Assembly: GCF_000143535.2 (NCBI RefSeq)
Contig: NC_037311.1
Span: 434,001 to 498,000, forward strand
From: Botrytis cinerea B05.10
Lineage: Eukaryota > Ascomycota > Leotiomycetes > Helotiales > Sclerotiniaceae
Direction: 5' to 3'
Length of the DNA stretch: 64,000 nt
In this document: positions 11,563 through 22,893 of the stretch, in pieces
How positions within the stretch are numbered: position 1 is the first letter of the stretch
Layout: each line of letters starts with the position of its first letter
Translations under genes and position numbers: made by a program
The notes under the pieces: generated by a model
What the model saw: only the letters and a program-made list of their open reading frames with translations
Database searches by the model: none
What the model was told of the DNA's origin: nothing

Positions 11563-14419
11563 ATGGATGATCTTAATGGTCTAGATTGGTCTTCGGCCTC
11601 GAACACGGAACAAAACAAAGTATCACCTGGCACAGGCAATTATTATCCCACGTTACGTCCAACCCCTTCGCCGGCGATCACTGGACGAAATACCCCTCTG
11701 TCTGCTCAAGCTTCGGGAGCTTCAAAACCATTTGCGCAGCCCAAAACGAAAGCTCCAGACAGCTTCTCGAACCTTGTATCTTTTGGGTCTTCGAAAACGA
11801 ACACGTTGACATTACAACAACAGCAAGCAAAACTACAAGAAGAAAAGAGGAAGAAGGAAGAGGAACAACGCAGGCAATATGATGCGCAATTCGGAAACAC
11901 ACAATTTTGGGATGGATTGGGTAATTCGGGAAGGAACTTGGCCGGGTTGTCGCCAGTCCCTTCACCAATCCCTGCCATAACGAGCCAACCTTCCCCATCA
12001 CCGTTTGCGCCAACTACGTCCCCTCCACCAATTGGAACTGGCACTGGTGCTTCCGCGGACGATGATCTTTTTGCGGCCTTCAACAAAGATACTAAAGTAG
12101 ACAATTCAAGTCACTATCCACCACCTTCTACCTCTTCAAGTCGTACGCATACTCCAGGATTTGGCACAACTAAAATACCCGACTTAAGTAACCCGCAAGC
12201 CTGGGAGCAACCTACAAGTAGTTCGGGGGATTTTGGGGACGACGATGATCCGTTTGGATTGGGCCAATTGAAACAGTCAACCTCTGTGCCAGTACCCGTT
12301 TCAAATACAACAGACGATGATGATTTCTTGGGGGATTTGGGAAAGCCAGTGGAAGAAGTGAGGAGATCTACACCTGCTGTGCCAGAATTGCGCGAAGAAT
12401 CAAGTTCTGAGGATGAAGAGCCTAATGACCCTTGGGATAAGGCTGTTGCCGAACTTGTGGATATGGGCTTCACGGCAGAACAATCGAGACGTGCTTTAAC
12501 TGAAAGTGGCACTGGCCTTGATATACAAGCAGCTGTCGGGTGGATACTGAACGATGCGCATGCACAAGCCAAAGCAAAGGCACAGCCTAAAGAGCCTAGT
12601 CAACGGAATGGTTCCACTTCACATGGGGAAAGGAGGAATGTGTCAAGTGATGGGCGAAAAGCCAATCCGGCATGGATGCGAGAAGAAGGAAGATCTCAAT
12701 CACAGCAACCTCGAAGGGAGGATAATCGTTCACCAAATAACGAAAACGACTTTTCCAAAACTGCCGCTGCTGTTGGAAGCAATATTTTCAAGACTGCGAA
12801 TTCTTTTTGGAAGACATCCCAAAAGAAAATTGAGAAAGCAGTTGCCGAGTTCCAAGCGGATGCCGATCCCAGTCAACCGAAGTGGATGAGAGAAGCAGCA
12901 GAAAGAGAGGCTGTGTCTGAGCAACGTGCAAGACGGGTGAAAGCTGAAGCTGAAGCTGCTAAAAGCACTCCTGACGTCACAGATGAAGCTCTTGCATTAG
13001 AAAGTGGATCTAGACCTCAGCCAAGGAAACCGAAAGCAGCCACGTCTGATTCGGGCACTTCACGTGACACTTCTCCATCTGCTGCAAGATTCCCTCCCGA
13101 AAGGCCTACGTCTAACCCACGTTGGCAGCAAACACGACCCCAGAGTCGACCTACTCCACCTCCAGCGGCTCCTAGGGTACGAGTCAACAGGCAAGCAATA
13201 GAAGAAGAAAGTGCCCAGGCATACGTAAGCTCTGCTCGACGGAAAAAGCCCACTCCTCAACCCACACGAGAACCGGAGCCCGATCTTCTATTCAATTCAT
13301 CACAGCCAAAGCCATCTTCCACGCCAGCAGCTTCTAGGCCAACGCCGAAAACGACAGCCACATCAAAACCTTCTACGCCAGTTCCTTCTAGACCAAAGGC
13401 TCCTCCACGTACCATTCCTGCTATTTCTCCCATTGCCCTGAAATCTTCTACACAACATCGTCTAGAAGGCAAAGCACATTTTGACCGTGGTGATTACTCA
13501 GCAGCCCATACATCTTACACCTCATCTCTCTCACCTTTACCTCAAAACCATCCAATAACTATCCTCTTACTTGCTGAACGATCTATTAGCTCGGTCAAAA
13601 CTGGCCACCCACGTGAGGCCATCTCTGATTCTGATCGTGCTATCGAGATTATTGGAACTTCTCGTGGTCAAGATGAAATTATCGACTTGAGTACCGGTGC
13701 TGCAGATGACCGTAAATCTATGAAAGAATACTGGGGCAAAGCTTTGACAAGTAAAGCCGAAGCATTAGAAGCACTTGAGAAATGGAAAGAGGCCAGTGAT
13801 GTCTGGAAATTATGTATAGAGGGTGGTGTTGGTGGAGCAACAGCTATTCAAGGTCGTCAACGCTGCGATAAAGCTCTCACTCCTCGCCCGGCATCTCGTA
13901 GTGTTCAAAAACCTAGACCAAGACCCTCGGCTACAGCATCGTTAGCTCCAACTCCTGATTCAGATGCTGTTTTGCGTTTACGTGCTGCGAATCAAGCTGC
14001 TGAAAAGGCAGATGATGAGAAGTTGGCTCTCGTGGATAAGGTAGAGGAGAGAGTCAATAAGTGGAGGGAAGGAAAACGAGATAATTTAAGAGCGTTGATT
14101 GGGAGTATGGAAAATGTACTTTGGGAAGGAAGTGGCTGGAAAAAAGTCGGCTTGCATGAATTGGTTGTTAATTCAAAAGTTAAGATTAATTACATGAAGG
14201 CGATTGGGAAGTGTCATCCTGATAAGGTTAGTTTTCTTTACGGTTTTATTCTTTCCTTGCAGGTGGAGATGTGAAACTGGCAGAAATTAGGATTGAAGCT
14301 AATTATTACAATTATAGTTACCTCAAGATGCATCCCAAGAAGTAAGGATGATTGCCGCGATGGTCTTTTCGACATTGAATGAGAGTTGGGATAGTTTTAA
14401 AGCGCAGAATGGCATGTAA
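11563..14419 (+). CDS. swa2: Auxilin-like J protein (Swa2 family)
   Basis: Two exons, 11563-14226 and 14318-14419; the 91-base intron (GTTAGT donor, TATAG acceptor) falls just after the HPDK motif. Joined product is 921 aa. It should recruit Hsc70 to clathrin coats and drive uncoating of vesicles in the cytosol. Order of parts: a disordered N-terminal region with DPF/DPW-type adaptor motifs (DDDPFGL, NDPW); a UBA domain at about 289-333 (ELVDMGFTAEQSRRAL); a second disordered Pro/Ser-rich region with DLLF; TPR-like helices at about 627-770 (AHFDRGDYSAAHTSY); and a C-terminal J domain at about 835-921 with HPD at 885-887 and the auxilin ending LNESWDSFKAQNGM. Reading through the intron would truncate helix III of the J domain, so the splice is well supported. 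UBA plus TPR plus C-terminal J is the Swa2 arrangement. Confidence 0.93.
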
Positions 14420-14705
14420 TGCATGCTTTGCGAGAAGATGGGACATTTGAATTCCAAGTCCATTCATTGACTTGGAGAACGAAAAAAAAATGAACTTATG
14501 TTATGATGATGACGATGAAGATGATGAGAAATTACTTGGATAAAATTTTGCAAAAGCTTTAATTAAAGATGTGATTTCTGTTTGTTTGTTCGTTCTCTCT
14601 TGTTGTTCTTGGTACTTTAATATATTGACGCTTTGGGTTCGCACTTTTTTCGTCTTGGATATTGACTAGGTAGGTAGGTTGGTTGGTTCAATCGGTCGTG
14701 ATCCT

Positions 14706-14727
14706 CCCCCTCCCTCCCCCCCCCCCC
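14706..14727. repeat. Poly-C tract
   Basis: A run of cytosines interrupted by single T residues, ending in about twelve consecutive C. It is a simple sequence in the spacer downstream of the auxilin-like gene. Confidence 0.8.
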
Positions 14728-16963
14728 GCGTGAAGAAAAGATGCATGGCGTAATTAGGGGGATTTATATACGATATCAGTTAACCGATTGGTGTTGTGGA
14801 GATGTTATTATGTATAAGTATAGTGTAGTATAGTAAGTGAGTTGGTAGGAGATGGTGATGGTGGTTATTATGACTTTATTCCTTAGGAAGGTTGTGTTGT
14901 TTATCTTTGCAGGTAGAGTTTCTTGATGCTTTAGGTTGATGTATAGATATTGGTATTGGATATGAGGCTTGAGGTTTGAGGTTTGAGAAGCGGATTATGG
15001 GTTGTGGATTGTAGGTTGTGGGTCGTGGTGTGATATTTAGTATGCAAGTATCCATCGGGTTCCGTATAGTGAATATGTGGGTATGTGCGTGTGTGTGTGT
15101 GTGCTGTGTGGAATAGCTGTGAGATGGTTGGGATGGAATCTTCTGATCTAGGGGTGGGTGAATATGTAGGTGAGGTGTGTGTAGGGGTATGTATATGTAT
15201 TTTTCTAGAGATATAGGTATAATAGCTTAGTTACTTATAATTGGTATGATCACTTTTTTGCCAGGGGAGTTGAATATTTTCAAAATACGTAAGTAGATCG
15301 TGCATGTAGTTTCTTAAGATGTTTACGATGTTGGGGGTGAGTGAGGGGGATATGTATGTTGGGGTTCGATTGGATGGCTGTCTCTTTGATTTATTGTGTA
15401 TATTCAATCATAGATGTATTATTATTGATCGCGAGGTAAGTGGTGTGCTGGCTTGAGAAGTTGGATAGTTGGAAAATGCTTAATAATGTATATTATATAT
15501 ATATGTAGCTTGTGTACGCGTAACAAAAATTACAGAGTGCTTATAAGATTTTACGGAATGTACTCAGGGTTACTTTATTGACACTAGAGAGGCGTAGATT
15601 TTGGGCATTGATAAGTGGTTTATAGTTATTATTAATTTTAGATGAGTTCTCGAGAAGTTTTGATGCATGTCCAAGTGCGTATCGCTTCGAGTCATATATC
15701 TATGTCGTAGTGATGTTAGTTGGTCGAGCTAGCGATTTTTCACGGAGCTAATGTAAAGCTAGCGGGATCATGTTAAGTTAGCAACACGCTAGCATATATA
15801 AGAACTCAGATATGCAACAAAACTTCTGGGGACCTGAAAGTTGTCGTCTGGGGATTGTAAGTGTTTGATTTTTGGAGAAAGTTTGGAGTTTATGGAGGAT
15901 AGATGCTTCGGATGGGAGTAGATAGTATGTGGATCGTACTAATTTATTGATGGGGATAGTGATAGATTTTGTTCTTGTTAGTGCATGAATTGAAAGCAGA
16001 TTTCTGGATGGCCAGGAGTTTTCAAGGCAAATATCGAGATGTCCTCTGAAAGCAGGGCTTAAGATTTCGCAAATTTTCAATCAACTCGATCGCAACTTCT
16101 TCTGATAACGGTAAGCATACTTCCATATGCTTCATGCATACATCTCAACATCGCTCTTACCAATGAAACGAGAATTTTTTGATATGAGATCGATTCCTTC
16201 TTCATGTTATAAAGTTCTCATCTTCCAAATATCCATTCTCGTGAACTTGTGATCTTCGATGACATCAATTCATTACATTATTCACAGACAGCTTTATATT
16301 TTTCCACTTACCAATTTCGATTCTTTTCAATGAATCCGTCGTAGAGATATTCTATATTCTGAGTATGTACGCATCATGTTCGAACTAATATCAACATAAC
16401 CCCTTTCACCAACTGTCATTCCTCATGTTTAGTATCAATATCCAAGAACAAGAAAATCATCTCCAGCATTTTTTCTTCTCTTCTCTCCTATTCCTATTCG
16501 TTTCTCTTCATTGCAAGTCTGTCTCCCTGAAACCCTTCAAAAGTCACCCCAAAATTATAATATCATGAAGTGAATTGAAAAAACCGTGGCCGGAATAAGC
16601 CGAGCCTCGTTTTTCAGCACACAAGCAAGCACAACAACGGCTCCGACTATATCAAATTCAGTCTATCTTCCCGATTCGGTAAATGCTACCCTTCAAACGA
16701 ACAATCTCGCAAGTTCCAGAAATCGCCAAGCAGCCCCAAGGAAGAGGAACTATGGATTTCTACAATTTCTATAGGTGTCTGATACAAACCATGTTAACTC
16801 AGAGATAATATCCTAATTGAAGACAGAAGAGATCGTTATATTCGTGATCTCTTGGATGTTGGCATACTCTATTAAAACTGGTGTTCTGCTCATCTGGCTT
16901 CGTTCATTTTTTGATCTGGGATCAGATAGCCTTTAACGAGATGATTAGTCAATTGTAATTCAT

Positions 16964-17260
16964 ATGACTACAAAACCATTGAGGCACAGCGTGTTATTAT
17001 ATCTTGTAGTGTCAAGTTTCTTCAGTGCAACGGTGTGGCTTTTCACGCTAGAGATGCTGAAATCAAACGTCAAAATTGGAAGCGAAGAGATTCTGAGATA
17101 TGCAACGATGCAAACATTAAAAATTGAAAAGACAACGCGGAAGTTAACAAATGAATCCATTGACCGAAGCCAAGATTACTTTGTATATGATATCTTGATA
17201 GCTTACTCAGATGTTAACCTCGAGTTGATGATGACTCGCAGATGCATAGAGATGCAGTAA
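16964..17260 (+). CDS. Doubtful 98-aa ORF with one hydrophobic segment
   Basis: Single frame from ATG to TAA. Residues 8-30 (SVLLYLVVSSFFSATVWLF) form a hydrophobic stretch that could be a signal anchor, followed by a Lys/Glu-rich polar region. No family is recognised. It ends 34 bases before the left end of the 809-bp MITE. There is no intron or recognisable promoter to support expression, so it may be a chance frame in AT-rich sequence. Confidence 0.2.
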   Translation: MTTKPLRHSVLLYLVVSSFFSATVWLFTLEMLKSNVKIGSEEILRYATMQTLKIEKTTRKLTNESIDRSQDYFVYDILIAYSDVNLELMMTRRCIEMQ

Positions 17261-17294
17261 CATTATGGTAAAACTGTAGCTTTTGAAATCAATA

Positions 17295-18103
17295 AGTTCA
17301 GTGCCCTACTTTTGGGCCACCCCTCTTTTGGGCCACTTTTTCACACCAAAAATAACGAAAATCACGATTTTTAATTTCTTTATTTATTGATATCATCAAC
17401 TGAAATTGAAATCATAAATTATTTATATAAATGTAAGCTAATTCTGAGATTTTCAGATTTTTAGCAATTTTTTGTAATAAGATATAAATGATTGAAATAT
17501 TGATTTTCGAATTTGTATGGGAATCACATACAAATTTGAAATTTTGTTAAAAACAATAATAACTTTTCAACAAAATTTATTAAAAATAAACTACAAAATT
17601 TAATTATATTATTATATATAATTATATATAGAAATTTAAGCTTTAAAATTTTACCAACCCATATTAAGATTTTATTTGAAACTTTAAAATTTACAGGGAT
17701 TAGAAATCAGTGATTTCTTTATAAGTCGATATCCACTCATTTTTTATATATTTTTCTTAAACCTTATTATTAAATATATCTGAAAACCATTATAAGATTT
17801 TACAATTTATTTTTAGTCATTTTTGTTGAGAAGTTATTATTGTTTTTAACAAAATTTCAAATTTGTATGTGATTCCCATACAAATTCGAAAATCAATATT
17901 TCAATCTTTTAAATTTCAATCAAAAGAATTATGGAAAATCTAAAACTTCTCAAACTGATTAATATCTATATAAAGATTATTTAATATAAAATTTTATTAA
18001 AATATATTCAATTTTGATGAAGATATTAATACATCAAAATGGCTAATTTTGGTGTAAAAGGGTGGCCCAAAAGAGGGGTGGCCCAAAAGTAGGGCACTGA
18101 ACT
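17295..18103. mobile_element. Foldback MITE, 809 bp, TA target duplication
   Basis: Terminal inverted repeats begin AGTTCAGTGCCCTAC and end in the reverse complement. The first 42 bases match exactly and similarity continues to about 57. TA dinucleotides flank both ends (17293-17294 and 18104-18105), as expected for Tc1/mariner/pogo-type insertion. The interior is very AT-rich, has no coding frame, and holds a second inverted repeat (17490-17575 against 17821-17906) with one mismatch in 86 bases. It is a non-autonomous element that would need a transposase supplied elsewhere. The GGGCCAC words in the ends are reminiscent of fungal pogo/Fot-like ends, which is an inference. Confidence 0.88.
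17490..17906. repeat. Internal 86-base inverted repeat of the MITE
   Basis: Arms 17490-17575 and 17821-17906 are reverse complements with a single T/C difference, separated by about 245 bases. Transcription through the element would give a long hairpin RNA. Confidence 0.88.
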
Positions 18104-18370
18104 TAGTTGGTATCAAAGCGCCTCAGGATCTGTAGATATCCAACTCATAAACTCTGAGCTCAGTGCGATATAGTTTAGACATGAGATGAACATAGCCGAT
18201 TTCTTGAATTGGTTGAAATATTACCATTCTTGTCTTCCAAGAGTAGTTCCATCATTCGATAGAAGCATTGCTCTTTATCCAAAATGCAAAAAGTAGTTTG
18301 TCGGTTAGACTTGTCCCAATGATAATAGTGATTACCAAGATGAGCGAGATATTTTTGGTCTCTAGATGTA

Positions 18371-18807
18371 ACGTGGTTTAACACCGAGTGCACCATATCA
18401 CCGAATGCACCACTTCAAAATACACCAAAATTAGCCTTTTCCTAATATTCATATTTTAATAATTAATCAATATTTTTTAAAAAAACAAAAAAGATTTATT
18501 AATAAAAAAATATCTTTTATAAAAATATTAAGTTTTTATATAAAATTTACCATTATATTCTATAAAAAGTGGAAATTGTCACGATTTTCGTTACAAAAAA
18601 CCTATCTCTATAATAACTACTATATTAATTCAAATTTCTAATAAATAATTAAATTTCTATAATATTTATATAATTAAATGTTATAATTTCAAATTTTGAA
18701 AAATTAAATTATTAAATAAAGAAAGTGCACGGTTACGCACAGACGTATTTTGTATGTAAAATTCGTGGTGCACTCGGTGATATGGTGCACTCGGTGTTAA
18801 ACCACGT
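18371..18807. mobile_element. Second MITE, 437 bp, TA target duplication
   Basis: Terminal repeats begin ACGTGGTTTAACACCGAG and match over about 43 bases with one difference. TA flanks both ends (18369-18370 and 18808-18809). The interior is AT-rich and non-coding. A 15-base word just inside its left repeat (18422-18436) is the reverse complement of a word inside the right repeat of the 809-bp element (18041-18055), which suggests the two are related. It is non-autonomous. Confidence 0.87.
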
Positions 18808-18809
18808 TA

Positions 18810-19219
18810 ATAGATCAGATGAGAGATGTCTTCATCTTTTCCACCCCCACCACATGCATCTATATTTGGAATATTGTAACTTCCACGTGACATCAACATT
18901 ATTGCTGCCTGAGATTTCAGAACACTACGGTTAATGCCACGGTTGATGCTGCTCCAAATCTTGTGTATATGTTTCATTTCAATAATTTTAGTATCTTACT
19001 ACAAATGCAACGACTAACAACATAATAATAATCCCTCATCCTATCGATAAAACTACATCTACAACTGTCATTCTGCAAATTGTGCATTCGCTGCTCAACT
19101 TTTCGACGCCAGCTACTTAAAAGGCCGCATCAATAATAGTCATAATCTGTATATGGCTCTGGATTCCGGCTCTTTCCCCGTCGTCCAAATGACTTTGGAC
19201 TGGGGCTTCTCGCTCTCGC
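18810..19219. other. Spacer between MITE and J-domain gene
   Basis: About 400 bases. Nothing is recognised except the likely 3' untranslated region of the J-domain gene near its right end. Confidence 0.5.
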
Positions 19220-20596
19220 TCACAGATGCCGTCCTCGTCTCGGTCGTATATCAGCCTGGCACTTTGGACACGCTTTCATACGACATCCCCACGTAGGGCA
19301 CTTCAACAAGTACGTCCAGCTTTCATAACACCGCGGACAGTTATCTCGGCCTTCGATCTTCGACCACCAACCGCCATGCCGACAGTTAAGAGGTTCGTGC
19401 AGAGTTTCCCCCGATGCGAAGAAGTCATCATCATGGCCAGAGAAGTCGTAGCGGCTATTCCATTTGTTTTTGTCATCAATGTCGTTTTTCCATTGTCTGT
19501 CTCGCTCCTCCTGGTGTTTCTGTGCTGCTGCTCGTCGCTTCGCTTCTTCCTTTCTCGACTTTTCTATTGCGGCCTGTAGTTCTGCTTTGCGTTTCATCAT
19601 CTCTTCTTGATATGTCCTCAACTCTTCTTCACGCTTTCTCATATCTTCTGCTGCTTTTCTGTCTCGCTCTTCTTGCTCTTTTTTCCGAGCCTCTGCCATC
19701 CTTTCTCTGTATACCCTCGCTCTTTCATCTGCTTGCCTCTGTTCTTCAGCCTTGATTTTTTCTTCAATCATTCTTATCTTCCCATCATCAACCTGATCCG
19801 CAAGTTCCACTTCTCTTTGCGCCGTTAGCAGCAAAGCTTTCTCCTTATCCAATTCCGTACTCTTCGCTTCGATTCGCCGCTCCTTCAGATTCATCTCAAT
19901 CTTTCGTTCCTGTCTGCTCCTATCCTTTCGCTCTTTTTCATCCTCACTAACCACAGCTCTCTTGATGACCGGAGATAACAACCACGCACCCCAACCATTT
20001 CTCCATGCCTCTTCCACGTCTTCGATAGCGTCATTTTTCTTCAAAAGCTCAATTGACTGCTTCAAACTTTGAATATCTTTCTGCAACCGCGAGATCACAG
20101 ACTCAAATGCATTTTTCTTGGTCGACCATCGCGCCGCACGTTCCTGCTTTGCCTTTCGCAATGCAGCGATTTGTGCCGCATCAGTGAGTTTGGACGACGC
20201 AGATGCGGATGTTCGAGGTTCCGGTTTGTATTGAGGTTTTGAATTGCTCTGGGGCATTGTTCCACCTTTTTTGATGGAGGGGTATTTGATGTCGTAGACG
20301 CGGCGTTTGCTCTCATCTTTCAACGTCTCGTAGGCTTTTCCAAGCTATAATTTTGAATTTAGCACTATACGATAGACGTAGCAAAGAAGATTGAAAGATC
20401 TTCTGAGAATAACCTAGCTATAGAATGAATATCAACATACCAACTGAAACGCCTCCGTGGCATCAGCTTTATCATTTCGATCAGGATGCAGTTTCAGCGC
20501 AAGCCTTCTATAGGATCGAATTATTAGATCTTGAGTGGCCGTTTGCTCAATCTCAAGGACGGCGTAATAATCTTCTGTGATCTGTACCGGCGCCAT
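19220..20596 (-). CDS. J-domain protein with coiled coil and C-terminal zinc ribbon
   Basis: Two exons, 20596-20441 and 20344-19220, with a 96-base intron (GTATGT donor, TATAG acceptor) inside the J domain; 426 aa. The J domain occupies about residues 8-75: DYYAVLEIEQTAT, then HPD at 37-39 (KLHPDRN), then AYETLKDESKRRVYD. Residues about 95-340 are a highly charged, almost continuous helix rich in Glu, Lys and Arg, probably coiled coil. The last 60 residues carry a Cys/His cluster (NCRHGG, NCPRC, CPTWGC, CPKC) that looks like a zinc ribbon. J proteins stimulate Hsp70 ATPase; the client is unknown. It is a class C J protein, since the Gly/Phe region and DnaJ-type zinc finger are absent. The product appears cytosolic or nuclear, with no signal or membrane segment. 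Confidence 0.88.
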
Positions 20597-21270
20597 CGTA
20601 TCTTTGGATCTTTTGGAGTCTCTATCCTGTATGCTTATTTTATTGCCGTGTCTAGTCGTTTGTTATTCAAACAGGTATAAATCCATCCAATCACGTTTCC
20701 CGCAATTTTCATGGGAGGTGTAACCTGAATGGACCATGTGTGAAAGATTGTATATAAATTGAATCGGCGACGGAACGAAAAGTCGAGTATCTTTGTAGTA
20801 ACTTTGATGCTGTTATCTTTTATTGGGGATATTCTGATTCGATTTCGTGCTTCTCAAATTTTCTCCTTGGTATTCGCTGGCACTCGTCATCTATCAGCGC
20901 GCATTTCTACAGGTTGCATATATCTACCACAGTGCCTTATTGGATGATTCTCAAGCCTCGTTTTTTTCGATCACATATCTAGGTGATAAGATTGATTGAG
21001 ATACTGTGCGAATGGCTTCATGTGAAGTAAACTGAAAGCGTCAACAATCCAAGAAAAATTGGAAAATGAAATTAACAAAAAAGGGAACGGTAAGTGACCG
21101 CGAGAATAAACAGGGTGTAAAAATCTTCATAAGTATAAGTTCCTGTTAAAATCCCTACTATTATAATATCTGCGTATATATTAAATAAGAGGATCACATT
21201 CTATTTAAGATATTTACTTTTCAGTGTTCGTCTATTTTGTCTTTAAATACGTAATGAAAAGGTCAAACAA
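20597..21270. other. Promoter and spacer upstream of the J-domain gene
   Basis: Contains the promoter of the J-domain gene at its left and the 3' flank of the decayed opine-dehydrogenase-like gene at its right. A 62-aa frame at 20759-20947 has no recognisable features and is not called. Confidence 0.5.
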
Positions 21271-22493
21271 CTAGGGCTTAGTATATTTCTTTCGTATCTG
21301 AGCAGAAGTCAAACCTCCCATACTAAAGCCCATCAAGATCTTATCGTTGCTCTCGATGTTTTTTTTTCGCCCAACAGATTTATGGTCTGTTGGGCATGGC
21401 CCTTGATAGTCCGAACCTTGACTCGGATTGCCTTAGCAAAGGTAGCCGCTCTAATGTACCAGCGTCCATCCTCAATCGTGTAACGATAATTCTGCATGCT
21501 GGTTGGTATCCCCGATGTCTTGTTGTGGACAGGTGTACGCTTGCCAAACTCGTCCTCTTCCGTGAAGCTCAAACTATACATCTTGTGACCATGATCCATT
21601 GCATTCAGACGTGCCGAGAGATAGTTGAGTTCAACGAGAACAGCGCGTCGATCCGCATCGAAAGCTCTGATCTGCAGCTTTACGCTTTCGGTCAAGCTGT
21701 CGAAGTAGAATGTTCACGGATGTCCGCTATCAATCCTCGACATGTTGGCGCAGGCAATGGGAATATGAAAAACTGGGTTCATGTAATTGAAGAAGGCATC
21801 AATGGCATTGTACAAAATCATAACCTCTATTTTCAGCATGCTCATGGTAAGTTGGCACTCCTGCTCCATGAAGCGAACGTTTTTGTCGATCCTGGATGTC
21901 GAAGTCGTATGTGATTCCACCAACCAAATTTTTCTGCCATTCATGATATTGTGAACGGAAGAAACATCTGATTCGTTTCTGGTGGCATAGGGTGCAGCGG
22001 TGAGGTCGGTGATCATTCGGACCCGTTTCAACAGTCCCATCTGCTCGGCGAGAATGCTAAAGGCATGAGCCTTGACGATCGTCAGCACAAGATGACTGAG
22101 GTCCATATTCAGCTGAAGAAAGTGATTGATGACATCCTCGTGGCTATTCTCGCTTTGGTCACCCTTCAATATGATTGAGACATATATGTTGCGAGTATGC
22201 TCTACCAGGTTTCGAAGAGTGGTCGTTGCCATTATGTTGGGTACGCCATTGATTTCGACAAAGGATAGATTGTCAAAATTGGCAACTCTCTGCTCGACAT
22301 CCTCTTCCCACTTCCTTCTATTCCTTGAGCAATGTCTCTTCACAGTGAAGAGACCACCTCGTTGAATCTTCCGAACTTTGCCAGAATGATTGCTTCGTGC
22401 GGTGAAATAGACATGATAATCCTGGGTGGAAAATTGATCCATCAGTCTCGAGCTGACAGCACTTACTCCATAGATACCGATCAATTGAGACAT
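21271..22493 (-). pseudogene. Decayed opine/octopine dehydrogenase-like gene
   Basis: Reading from ATG at 22493, the product resembles NAD(P)-dependent opine dehydrogenases: a dinucleotide-binding start (LIGIYGVSAVSSRLMDQF, with the glycine motif already altered), FVEINGVPNIM, then NPVFHIPIACANMSRIDSG, which matches the NPvxHpp region of the helical domain, and YFDSLTESV. Two lesions break it. An in-frame TGA at 21714-21716 lies between SGHP and TFYFDS, with homology continuing in the same frame. Near the C-terminus, a 9-base T run (21359-21367, poly-A in the coding strand) puts the annotated tail out of frame; a coding-looking tail (FSMGGLTSAQIRKKY) reads on in another frame to a TAG at 21271. 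Opine dehydrogenases reduce the imine of an amino acid and a keto acid. The family call is moderately sure; loss of function is well supported unless the assembly is wrong. Confidence 0.65.
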
Positions 22494-22893
22494 CTGTGAA
22501 TGGTTAATATAAAAATGAAAGAGATGATCGTGTGAACCAAACTTATTGTTCGAGTCGAAAAGTATATTTCAGATAAAGCGTGCCAAAATATTGTATATGG
22601 CAAAAGCATACAGCTTATATACCAAGTATCTTGTGTACTATAATATGGTTGAGATAACGAATGAGACACGGCATCACCTATCAGTTGAAAGTCTGCACAC
22701 TCCGAAAGCTTAAAGACGATGCACTGTACAATGTACTACACACATCATCCCAGTCTCTGATAGGGATGCTTTTCTGTCCGAAGGAAGGAATTAGTCAGGA
22801 GCGATCCATGAGTGTTATGCTTTATATCTTATCCATTCGAGAAATTCAGATTATTCAAGAGGACAGTCAGCAGAAACAAAATGTTATTTGAGT
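22494..22893. other. Spacer between two pseudogenes
   Basis: About 400 bases of AT-rich sequence. A 76-aa frame at 22661-22891 has no recognisable features. It probably contains the former promoter of the opine-dehydrogenase-like gene. Confidence 0.5.

Larger units (their letters stand above)
14420..17294. other. AT-rich spacer downstream of swa2
   Basis: About 2.9 kb without a supportable gene. It holds a C-rich tract (about 14706-14727), a GT microsatellite (about 15089-15103), many TAG/TGTAT-rich stretches and poly-A/T runs. The only frame of note is the 98-aa one at 16964-17260, listed separately. Confidence 0.55.

Noticed and set aside
19226..19828. Leu/Phe-rich frames on the + strand
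   Set aside because: They lie antisense to the charged helix of the J-domain gene and only mirror its GAA/AAG codons as TTC/CTT.
21693..21716. A 21-base intron that would remove the TGA in the dehydrogenase-like gene
   Set aside because: GT and AG ends can be found, but 21 bases is far below the length needed for spliceosomal introns, so a nonsense mutation is simpler. Selenocysteine use is not expected in these fungi.
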